Part shown: piece by piece, positions 1 to 6,505 of the stretch | Layout: each line of letters starts with the position of its first letter | Position numbering within the stretch: the first letter of the stretch is position 1 | Notes under the pieces: model-generated | What the model was told of the DNA's origin: nothing | What the model saw: only the letters and a program-made list of their open reading frames with translations | Databases searched by the model: none | Origin: JBARCX01 sp049794535 | GTDB lineage: Bacteria; Pseudomonadota; Gammaproteobacteria; Xanthomonadales; Rhodanobacteraceae | Direction of reading: 5' to 3' | Assembly: GCA_049794535.1 (NCBI GenBank) | Contig: JBARCX010000105.1 | Span: 1-34,527 of the forward strand | DNA length: 34,527 bases | Translations under genes and position numbers: made by a program

Positions 1-2
1 GA

Positions 3-95
3 GTGAAGATAACCGACGCCGATTGCAAGTATCCCGACTGCCAAAACGGGCTGAACAATGCGTTGGGCGCGATGAAGGCTGGTGTTGCGAATTGA
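3..95 (+). CDS. C-terminal fragment of an unidentified protein (cut by window edge)
   Basis: An open frame enters from the left edge and stops at TGA 93-95. It would give the last 30 residues of a protein, including a DADCKYPDCQNG segment with two cysteines and ending KAGVAN. Codon choice looks like that of the real genes in the window, but the piece is too short to identify and it could be chance. No function is proposed. Confidence 0.35.
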   Translation: MKITDADCKYPDCQNGLNNALGAMKAGVAN

Positions 96-480
96 AGTCA
101 ATTGCAAAACAGAAAGTGACTGTGCCACCGGCGCGCAGCTGGCTGAGCAAGCCAACCCATTCGTAACCGGCATTGCGCAGGCGCTACAAACTCCTTTGCC
201 GCAGCACTTACAAATACCAACAGCTACCGTTTCTTGATGTACGAAGCAATGCATCTTTCCCCCTAACGCCTTGCAGGCCTCAGATCGAGGCATATGCACG
301 GATGCTCGGGCTCGGGGTGTATCGCGTCAAGTGTGGGAGGTCGGTGTCACTTCGATACGTCGGAAGACATCGTAATGAGACGGCATTGATGGTCTGACCG
401 ATGCCTGCGCTTGCTGGTTTCTCAGCTTGACGCTGCACGTCGGCAGGTTTAGCTTGCACGCGTCGCTGCACATTCAGCGA
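96..480. other. Gene-poor stretch, no supported gene
   Basis: Short open frames exist on both strands, but none has a convincing ribosome binding site, recognisable motif or consistent codon choice. A possible weak promoter for the downstream small gene is TTGACG at 427-432 with TAGCTT at 450-455, 17 bp apart. The -35 is good but the -10 matches at only about three of six positions. I see no tRNA-like fold here. Confidence 0.5.
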
Positions 481-670
481 TCGGGAGTAAGAACCCGAAA
501 CAACCAATGCGGGAAGCGCTGCACGGCGCTTTTCCGCACACCCGCGTTTATGGCGGGCGTGTCGGGCAGGCTTCGGCCTGGCCGGGCCATTGGTTCTCGG
601 TTTCTTACCCTGGCACGTCCGCCGCCCGCGCCCTGCGAGCGGCGGCTTCCATCGCGCAAAGGAGCGTTCG
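481..670 (+). promoter_or_regulatory. Structured 5' leader: up to five successive hairpins before a small gene
   Basis: Stems visible in order are: TCGGG 481-485 with CCCGA 494-498; AAGCGC 514-519 with GCGCTT 526-531; CCCGC 541-545 with GCGGG 553-557; CAGGC 567-571 with GCCTG 576-580, closed by a TTCG tetraloop; and CCGCCGC 619-625 with GCGGCGG 639-645. The strong Shine-Dalgarno AAAGGAG (658-664) follows directly, with ATG at 671. The density of stems, the stable UUCG loop and the position directly in front of a start codon suggest an RNA leader that controls translation or stability. From memory, comparable hairpin-rich leaders precede small helical proteins in Pseudomonas. The regulatory role is inference. 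Confidence 0.5.
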
Positions 671-937
671 ATGAATGAGCAAGCCAAGGATACGTGGATC
701 CCTCTCAGCGTCCGTTATCGCATCGACCCTGAGGCTGTCCCGCAGGATCTACTCGATGATGCAGTGATATGGCTGGACTATGCGCACGGCATCGCCCACT
801 CGCTGGGTGAAGCGATTCACCAGATGGATGAAATAAATGCCGATCGCCTCGCCAGCGCGATGTTCGGCGTGGCCACACTTATCGATATGAGCCGACGCAG
901 TACGGCGCATGCGCAACGGTGCATGCAGGTTTGGTGA
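671..937 (+). CDS. Small helical protein of unknown function (88 aa)
   Basis: The start at ATG 671 is set by AAAGGAG at 658-664, six bases upstream. The 88-residue product has no signal peptide or membrane segment. Residues from about 30 on look like two amphipathic helices: DLLDDAVIWLDYAHGIAHSL, then a Leu/Ala/Met-rich stretch ending in a basic tail with a late cysteine. The shape resembles the small DUF3077/DUF6124-type proteins of Pseudomonas (short variable N-terminus, then helices beginning with a D-x-L-L-x-x-A pattern), but I cannot confirm membership. It stands alone behind a structured leader and converges on the response regulator gene. Function unknown. Confidence 0.65.
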   Translation: MNEQAKDTWIPLSVRYRIDPEAVPQDLLDDAVIWLDYAHGIAHSLGEAIHQMDEINADRLASAMFGVATLIDMSRRSTAHAQRCMQVW

Positions 938-953
938 TGTAGGTCAGTACTTG

Positions 954-984
954 GGGCCGGGGCGGCTCGTGTCGCCTCTGGCCC
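954..984. terminator. Possible weak terminator hairpin between convergent genes
   Basis: GGGCC (954-958) can pair with GGCCC (980-984), and GGC with GCC inside it. The hairpin lies between the small gene and the oppositely oriented response regulator gene. There is no T-run, so intrinsic termination is doubtful. Confidence 0.3.
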
Positions 985-1000
985 TCAACGATCCGCGCGC

Positions 1001-1684
1001 TTAGCCTTCAGCGCTCTCGTCATCATCCGGCAGCGGCTGCATCGTGCCGGGCTCTACCGCGAGCTGGCTGGCGGCGAGTGCGACTTGCGTGCGGTTGTTG
1101 ACGCCGAGCTTGCGCATGATCGCGGTCATGTGTGCTTTGACTGTGGCTTCGGAGACGCCGAGGTCATAGGCGATCTGCTTGTTGAGCAGGCCTTCGGCGA
1201 TCATGGTGAGTACGCGGAATTGCTGCGGGGTGAGCGCGGCGATACGTGCAGCGACATCAGCTTCGTCGGGCTTCAACTCCGTGTTGCCGCCGAGCAGCTG
1301 ATGCGGCAACCACACATCGCCATCGAGCACGGTGTGAATCGCCTGCACGATGTCTTCGCTCGATGTGGATTTAGGGATATACGCCGCCGCACCATGTGCG
1401 AGTGCGCGACGTGCGACGTGCGCTTCCTCATGACCGGAAACGACGATGATGGGTAGGCCGGGATACTGGCCGCGGATATGTGCCAAGGCGGAGTAGCCGC
1501 GCGCGCCGGGCATATGCAGGTCGAGTAGCAACAGGTCGGCGTCGGGATACTGATCGACCAATGTGAGCAGCGTATGCACGCTGTCCGAGCTGTGCACTTT
1601 TGCTTGCGGTAACGCACTGAGCACCGCGCGTTGCAGGGCATCGCGGAACAGCGGGTGGTCGTCGGCGATCAATACATCGGACAT
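1001..1684 (-). CDS. NarL/LuxR-family response regulator, probably CrbR/ErdR-like
   Basis: This 227-residue two-domain response regulator has a receiver domain at about 1-120 with acidic pocket Asp8/Asp9, phospho-acceptor Asp55 (LLLLDLHMPG) and Lys105 in IPKS. A LuxR-type helix-turn-helix follows at about 150-200 (LTPQQ...NKQIAYDLGVSEATVKAHM). The C-terminus is acidic. It lies 101 bp downstream of acs on the same strand. In Vibrio and Pseudomonas the CrbS/CrbR (MxtR/ErdR) two-component system controls acs and acetate uptake, so the location strongly suggests the same job. No sensor kinase is in the window. The family call is firm; the CrbR-type assignment rests on context and general similarity. 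Confidence 0.9.
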   Translation of the reverse strand: MSDVLIADDHPLFRDALQRAVLSALPQAKVHSSDSVHTLLTLVDQYPDADLLLLDLHMPGARGYSALAHIRGQYPGLPIIVVSGHEEAHVARRALAHGAAAYIPKSTSSEDIVQAIHTVLDGDVWLPHQLLGGNTELKPDEADVAARIAALTPQQFRVLTMIAEGLLNKQIAYDLGVSEATVKAHMTAIMRKLGVNNRTQVALAASQLAVEPGTMQPLPDDDESAEG

Positions 1685-1739
1685 GATGCTGCGCTTTCTC
1701 CCTGATGAAAGGATGTCCGCACGTGACGATCCCTTGGCC

Positions 1740-1767
1740 CGTCATCCCGGTGTTAGCCGGGATGACG
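1740..1767. repeat. Palindromic intergenic repeat between acs and the regulator gene
   Basis: CGTCATCCCGG (1740-1750) and CCGGGATGACG (1757-1767) form a perfect 11-bp stem around a 6-base loop. It belongs to the same GTCATYCC-type family as the repeats near 6221, 6344 and 33900. In acs transcripts it would form a hairpin after the stop codon and could stabilise the upstream message or reduce read-through into the regulator. There is no T-run. Confidence 0.75.
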
Positions 1768-1785
1768 GAGTGCGAAGTATCGGCG

Positions 1786-3726
1786 TTACTTGATCAAACG
1801 TTCGTCAACCAGACTCTTTACTACTGCCGGGTCAGCCAATGTCGAAATATCGCCGAGTTGGTCCGGCTGGTTCTCGCCGATTTTGCGCAGGATGCGGCGC
1901 ATGATCTTTCCGGAACGCGTCTTCGGTAGCGCGGGCGCCCACTGGATGTAATCCGGCATGGCGATCGGGCCGATCTCCTTGCGCACCCAGGCCACCAGCT
2001 CTTTGCGCAGTTCGTCGGTGCCGGTTTCGCCGGAGATCAACGTGACATAGGCATAGATACCCTGGCCCTTGATCTCGTGCGGACAACCGACCACCGCCGC
2101 CTCGGCGACCTTGGGATGTGCGACCAGCGCGCTTTCCACTTCGGCGGTACCGATGCGGTGGCCGCTGACGTTGATCACGTCATCGACGCGACCGGTGATC
2201 CAGTAGTAGCCGTCTTCGTCACGACGCACGCCGTCGCCGGTGAAGTAGCTGCCGGGATAGGTGCTGAAGTAGGTCTCGATGAAACGCTGGTGGTCGCCGT
2301 AGATGGTGCGCATCTGGCCCGGCCACGAATCGGTGAGGATCAGATTGCCTTCGGCAGGGCCTTCCATCCGCTCGCCATTGGTATCGACGATGGCCGGTTT
2401 CACACCGAAGAAGGGCTTGGTCGCGGAGCCGGGTTTGGCGTCGATCGCACCGGGCAGCGGGGTAATCAGGATGCCGCCGGTTTCGGTCTGCCACCAGGTG
2501 TCGACGATTGGGCAACGCTCGTCGCCGATCACGTGGTAGTACCACTCCCATGCCTCGGGGTTGATCGGTTCGCCGACCGTGCCGAGCACGCGCAGCGAAG
2601 CACGCGAGCATTTCTTCACCGGCGCATCGCCTTCGCGCATCAGCGCGCGGATCGCGGTGGGCGCGGTATAGAACAACGTGACCTTATGTTTGTCGATCAC
2701 CTGCCAGAAGCGGCTGAAGTCGGGGTAATTGGGTACGCCATCAAACATCACCGTGGTGGCGCCGTTGGCCAGCGGGCCATACACCACATAGCTATGGCCG
2801 GTGACCCAGCCCACATCGGCGGTGCACCAGTACACGTCGTCTTCGCGCAGGTCGAACACCAGTTCGTGGGTGTAGCTGGCGTAGACCAGATAACCGCCCG
2901 AGGTATGCAACACGCCCTTCGGCTTGCCGGTGGAGCCGGAAGTGTAGAGGGTGAAAAGCGGGTGCTCGGCTTCCATCGGCTCGGCCGGGCAGTCGGCCGA
3001 TTGGCCGTCCATCAGGTTGTCGTAGTAACGGTCACGGGGTGACTGCATCGGCACCGCAGCACCGGTGCGGCGCACCACGATTACGGTTTCCACGCTGTTG
3101 GTGCCGGGGCGCTCCAGTGCCGCATCCACATTGGCCTTGAGCGGAATATGCTTGCCGCCGCGCTTGCCTTCGTCGGCAGTGACCACCAGCTTGCAGGCCG
3201 AATCGGAAATGCGGCCGGCCAGCGAGTCTGGCGAAAAGCCGCCGAACACTACCGAATGGATCGCACCCAGGCGTGCGCAAGCCAGCATGGCCACAGCGGC
3301 CTCGGGCACCATCGGCATATAGATGGCGACGCGATCGCCCTTCGTTACGCCCAGATGCTTGAGCGTGTTGGCGAACTTACATACTTCGGCATGCAGCTCG
3401 CGATAGGTGATGCTGCGCGACTCGCTGGGGTCGTCACCCTCGAAGATGATCGCGGTCTTGTCGCCGCGCTCGGCCAAATGACGGTCCAGGCAGTTGACCG
3501 ACACATTGAGCAGGCCATCTTCGTACCAGCGGATGTGGAAATCCTTCAGATCGTAGGAGACATCCTTGATCTTCGTGGGCTTGCGTGCCCATTCGAGGCG
3601 GTCGGCAATGCGGCCCCAGAAGCCGTCCGGGTTCTGTACGGATTCGGCGTACAGCTTCTCGTAGTCGTCCTTGCGGATGCGTGCCTTGGCAGCGAACGCG
3701 GGGTTGACCGGATAGACCTTGGACAT
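1786..3726 (-). CDS. acs: Acetyl-CoA synthetase (acetate-CoA ligase)
   Basis: This cytoplasmic enzyme converts acetate, ATP and CoA to acetyl-CoA through acetyl-AMP. The 646-residue length matches bacterial Acs (about 650). Motifs in order are the phosphate-binding loop YTSGSTGKPKG (about 260-270), the WWQTETGG core (about 412), a hinge/C-terminal segment with YFTGDG and GRVDDVINVSGHR, and KTRSGKIMRR near 604-613. The lysine of that last motif is the site of regulatory acetylation in known Acs enzymes. ATG 3726 is chosen over an upstream in-frame ATG at 3795 because AGGAGG precedes it by about 6 bases and the protein then begins MSKVYPVNP. It diverges from the porin-satP pair and is followed by the response regulator. 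Confidence 0.97.
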   Translation of the reverse strand: MSKVYPVNPAFAAKARIRKDDYEKLYAESVQNPDGFWGRIADRLEWARKPTKIKDVSYDLKDFHIRWYEDGLLNVSVNCLDRHLAERGDKTAIIFEGDDPSESRSITYRELHAEVCKFANTLKHLGVTKGDRVAIYMPMVPEAAVAMLACARLGAIHSVVFGGFSPDSLAGRISDSACKLVVTADEGKRGGKHIPLKANVDAALERPGTNSVETVIVVRRTGAAVPMQSPRDRYYDNLMDGQSADCPAEPMEAEHPLFTLYTSGSTGKPKGVLHTSGGYLVYASYTHELVFDLREDDVYWCTADVGWVTGHSYVVYGPLANGATTVMFDGVPNYPDFSRFWQVIDKHKVTLFYTAPTAIRALMREGDAPVKKCSRASLRVLGTVGEPINPEAWEWYYHVIGDERCPIVDTWWQTETGGILITPLPGAIDAKPGSATKPFFGVKPAIVDTNGERMEGPAEGNLILTDSWPGQMRTIYGDHQRFIETYFSTYPGSYFTGDGVRRDEDGYYWITGRVDDVINVSGHRIGTAEVESALVAHPKVAEAAVVGCPHEIKGQGIYAYVTLISGETGTDELRKELVAWVRKEIGPIAMPDYIQWAPALPKTRSGKIMRRILRKIGENQPDQLGDISTLADPAVVKSLVDERLIK

Positions 3727-3937
3727 GCTTGCCTCCTGCGGGCGAAAGGGATGCTCGATACGAAGTGGCTTGCTGCGCGCGGGGGCGGGCAACACAGGCT
3801 TCGAGTGTAGCGTCAGCTCGGCAGCGCGCGTATGGAGCGTGCTTCGACTTTGGTCGAGGTTCGACTATTGGCCAATAGGCGGCCGCAACGCAGCATGGCC
3901 ATGCTCGGGTCGTGTATTGACCTGGGGAGAGGCAGAC
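3727..3937. promoter_or_regulatory. Shared divergent control region of acs and the porin-satP pair
   Basis: This 211-bp gap between two oppositely oriented starts must hold both promoters. It contains a perfect 14-bp palindrome CTATTGGCCAATAG (3865-3878). Just before it is an inverted repeat TCGAC (3844-3848) / GTCGA (3853-3857) with a 4-bp spacer, and a further TTCGAC half-site at 3860-3865. The cluster is centred about 70 bp upstream of the porin ATG and about 140 bp upstream of the acs ATG. These are candidate binding sites for the neighbouring response regulator or another carbon regulator. I could not assign convincing -35/-10 boxes. Confidence 0.55.
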
Positions 3938-5410
3938 ATGACATTGTCATGCAATCGACGTTGCAGCACATTGCTCGCATTGAGCATCGCCTGCGCCTTG
4001 GGATTGCCGTTGGCAGTTCACGCGCAAACGCAAACAACAACAAGCAGTTCCGATACCACCAGTGCGCATGAGCAGCAACTTGAGCAGCGTGTGGATCAGC
4101 TGGAACAGGAAGTGGCCGAACTCAAGAGCATGGTGCAGGCGCAGCGGACTGCGCCCGCGCAGGCTACGCCGGGTCAGGCTGTAGCCGGCCAGACCGCAGC
4201 GACGCAAGGCACGACAACTCAAGGTGTGTCTGCACAGAACGTGGCAGCGGCTCCGACGAGTCCCACCTTCGTCAGCGCACCAGGCATAACGGTGGCCTTG
4301 CACGGCTTTATCGACGCCACCGCTTTTAGTCAGAACAAGAGCTTCACTTACGGCAACGGTCAGAATGCCGAATACCCCATCGCGGGTTCCAAGGGAACGC
4401 TCAGCGGTGTGGATGTACGCAACACTCGCTTCTGGCTCGATTTTAGCGGCGCGAAATTCGCGGGCGACTGGGTCGGCGGCGGCCACATCGAGATGGACTT
4501 CTTTGGCGGCTATAACGGCACCGGTGCCTACAGTCAGCAGCAGCCGATACCGCGTCTGCGCCAGGCGTATATGGACCTGACCAACCCCGACACGGGTAGC
4601 ACGGTGCGGATCGGTCAGATGTGGGATCTGATGTTCCCCATCGACAACACACCGTCATCGCTCTCGCACATTGCGTTCCCACTGGGTTATGGCACTGGCA
4701 TCATCGGTTGGCGCTTCCCCGGCATCGTGTGGATGCAGGAGCTCAACCACGGTTCGACGGGCCCCCTCTGGCGTTTGGATCTAGGCGCGTTCGAGGGTTC
4801 GTGGAGCGGCCCGGATGGCGCGGTGAACAACACCAACTACCTGACCGCCGGCAACGCGGACTTCCGTCCGCAGATCGAAGCACGTCTGCATGTGCAGGAC
4901 AAAGACTGGCTCGCATATTTCGCAGCGCACTACAGCCAGGTGGATCTGCGCGGTGTCGGTAACACGGCGGAAGCGCCCATCCAAGCCAAGGTAAAGAGTG
5001 TCGGTTACGAGCTCGGTGGCAGTTGGAAACCCGGCCCCTGGATGTTCAAGGCGCTGGCTTATTCGGGTAGCGGCCTTGGCGAGATCTTCGGTGATCTATC
5101 CCAGTTCGGGGACATCAAGGACACCGGTGGCTTCGTACAGGTCGGTTACAACTTCACACCGCATTGGAGCAGCAATGTGTTCTATGGCATGAGCAAGCCC
5201 AATGCGAACGATGTGATCCGCTGGATGGGTAACGGTTCGACGGGCCTGCTCAAGAGCCGTCAATCGGCGATCAATCTGGAATACGCCTCCGGTTCCTACG
5301 AACTCGCGCTGGAGTGGATCTACGCGCAGCTCGATTCCACCACCAACGGCGTCAACCGCAAGAGTACCGATGGCAATCAGGTCAACGTGAGCGCGATGTA
5401 CCACTTCTGA
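3938..5410 (+). CDS. DcaP-like outer-membrane porin
   Basis: The 490-residue precursor has a signal peptide at 1-29 (basic start, Leu/Ala core, cleavage after AVHA). A short coiled coil follows at about 43-70 (EQQLEQRVDQLEQEVAELKS), then a low-complexity Gln/Thr/Ala linker to about 115. The rest is a beta-barrel beginning VALHGFIDATAF, rich in alternating aromatic and hydrophobic strands, and ending in phenylalanine (NVSAMYHF). The coiled coil before a barrel is typical of the DcaP family of trimeric porins, which pass small carboxylates. ATG 3938 is preceded by GGGGAGAGG. satP begins 66 bp downstream behind an identical GGGGAGAGG, suggesting one operon. Acetate or another small organic acid as substrate is inferred from context. 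Confidence 0.85.
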   Translation: MTLSCNRRCSTLLALSIACALGLPLAVHAQTQTTTSSSDTTSAHEQQLEQRVDQLEQEVAELKSMVQAQRTAPAQATPGQAVAGQTAATQGTTTQGVSAQNVAAAPTSPTFVSAPGITVALHGFIDATAFSQNKSFTYGNGQNAEYPIAGSKGTLSGVDVRNTRFWLDFSGAKFAGDWVGGGHIEMDFFGGYNGTGAYSQQQPIPRLRQAYMDLTNPDTGSTVRIGQMWDLMFPIDNTPSSLSHIAFPLGYGTGIIGWRFPGIVWMQELNHGSTGPLWRLDLGAFEGSWSGPDGAVNNTNYLTAGNADFRPQIEARLHVQDKDWLAYFAAHYSQVDLRGVGNTAEAPIQAKVKSVGYELGGSWKPGPWMFKALAYSGSGLGEIFGDLSQFGDIKDTGGFVQVGYNFTPHWSSNVFYGMSKPNANDVIRWMGNGSTGLLKSRQSAINLEYASGSYELALEWIYAQLDSTTNGVNRKSTDGNQVNVSAMYHF

Positions 5411-5476
5411 GTGTGACGGTAGCAGCGCCGTACGCGCCGCTACCGCATGCGGGCTCTGATCACGGGGAGAGGATGT

Positions 5477-6058
5477 ATGAGCAGTACAGGCACGCAAACG
5501 ATATTTTCCAACCCGGCCCCGCTGGGCCTGGCCGGCTTCGCGTTGACGACATGGTTGCTGAGCATGATCAATGCCGGCTGGTTCAATGGTGACTCGCTCA
5601 ACATGGTGCTGGCCTGCGCGATGGCCTACGGCGGTACCGTGCAGGCGATTGCCGGCGTGATGGAACTGCCGCGCGGTAACACCTTTGGTGCCACGGCCTT
5701 CCTCAGCTACGCGGCGTTCTGGTGGTCGTTCGCGCTGTTTGTGTTGTTCCTGCACGATAAGGTGCCACCCGCATTCGTCGGCTGGTATTTGTTCCTGTGG
5801 GGCGTATTCACGTTCTACATGTGGCTCGCTACCTTCCGTTCGCCGCGTGCATTGCAGCTGGTCTTCCTGGTGCTGTGGATCACCTTCTTCCTGCTCGCAG
5901 CGGGCGAGTGGACGGGGGCGGCCGTGCTGCACATGGCCGGTGGTTATGCTGGCTTGCTCACGGCGGCGTTGGCGTTCTATTTATCCGCGGCCGAGGTGAT
6001 CAACGATTCGCAGAAGCGCATCGTGCTGCCGATAGGTGCGCCACGCGCGGCGGGGTGA
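5477..6058 (+). CDS. satP: Acetate/succinate transporter, GPR1/FUN34/SatP (YaaH) family
   Basis: This 193-residue inner-membrane protein carries the family signature NPAPLGLAGFALTT near residues 12-25, followed by about six hydrophobic membrane segments and a short polar C-terminus. The family transports acetate and succinate, probably with protons. ATG 5477 is preferred to an in-frame ATG at 5447 because GGGGAGAGG (5464-5472) lies just upstream, matching the site in front of the porin gene. The gene follows the porin by 66 bp and diverges from acs, completing an uptake-plus-activation route for acetate. I use the E. coli name satP for family identity. Confidence 0.93.
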   Translation: MSSTGTQTIFSNPAPLGLAGFALTTWLLSMINAGWFNGDSLNMVLACAMAYGGTVQAIAGVMELPRGNTFGATAFLSYAAFWWSFALFVLFLHDKVPPAFVGWYLFLWGVFTFYMWLATFRSPRALQLVFLVLWITFFLLAAGEWTGAAVLHMAGGYAGLLTAALAFYLSAAEVINDSQKRIVLPIGAPRAAG

Positions 6059-6220
6059 AGTCGGTCAGCTGGAGTGGGCGATCAGTCGAGCGGTTTGCCT
6101 ATCCGCAGGCGGTACGGCTTGGCACGAACTACACGGAGACTTTAGATATGCTCCAAGAGCCTGTTCAAAGTCTCGGCAATTCAGCATCAAGGTGCGCATG
6201 ATGTAGATGGCACACTCCAC

Positions 6221-6254
6221 GCTCGTCATTCCGGCGCAGGCCGGAATCCAGTGG
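6221..6254 (+). repeat. GTCATTCC-type palindromic repeat, left copy
   Basis: This 34-bp copy is exactly inverted at 6344-6377. The core ATTCCGGC-GCAG-GCCGGAAT is an 8-bp stem with a 4-base loop, followed by CCAGTGG. The copy at 33900-33937 shares the layout, including the trailing CAGTGGA and CAGT, with compensatory changes in the stem. Confidence 0.85.
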
Positions 6255-6343
6255 ATTCAGTAATCAGAATATCGATAACACTCATCTGCTGCAGTTTTCG
6301 TGGGCACGTTTTGTAACGATATCGCTCGACCCTAGCCTTGCGG

Positions 6344-6377
6344 CCACTGGATTCCGGCCTGCGCCGGAATGACGAGC
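6344..6377 (-). repeat. GTCATTCC-type palindromic repeat, right (inverted) copy
   Basis: This is the perfect reverse complement of 6221-6254. Such repeats are widespread between genes in Xanthomonadales and in other proteobacteria, and resemble the dRS3-type repeats of Neisseria in general form. The copy lies about 130 bp upstream of the patatin start. Confidence 0.85.
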
Positions 6378-6505
6378 AAAACAATCGTGCCCACGTGTGC
6401 CCCATGGCTCGATGCGGAGCCTTTGAACAGGCTCTAAGATCTGCACAGGGGCACGCATCTGGCGTGCCGGTGCCACGGATCGACATCGATGTGCAGGGGT
6501 TGCAT

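Larger units (their letters stand above)
6156..6435. mobile_element. 280-bp nested inverted-repeat element (MITE-like)
   Basis: The outer ends are a perfect 15-bp inverted pair: AGAGCCTGTTCAAAG (6156-6170) and CTTTGAACAGGCTCT (6421-6435). Inside them is a perfect 34-bp inverted pair at 6221-6254 and 6344-6377, separated by 89 bp. Each 34-bp arm is itself palindromic (ATTCCGGC / GCCGGAAT). There is no credible coding content. Terminal inverted repeats, small size and lack of genes suggest a non-autonomous element, but no clear target-site duplication is present (at best CAA/TAA if the repeat is read as starting at GAGCC). Two palindromic repeats landing near a chance outer pair is an alternative, though a 15-bp perfect match by chance is unlikely. 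Confidence 0.55.

Noticed and set aside
173..397. 74-codon open frame on the plus strand
   Set aside because: It has no ribosome binding site, a chance-like composition (Arg/Cys-rich) and no motif.
2077..3042. 321-codon antisense frame inside acs
   Set aside because: It mirrors the acs coding frame, is rich in Val/Gly/His as antisense shadows of high-GC genes are, and acs is unambiguous.
5096..5932. 278-codon antisense frame across the porin and satP
   Set aside because: It spans two well-supported genes, with an Arg/His/Gln-rich shadow composition.
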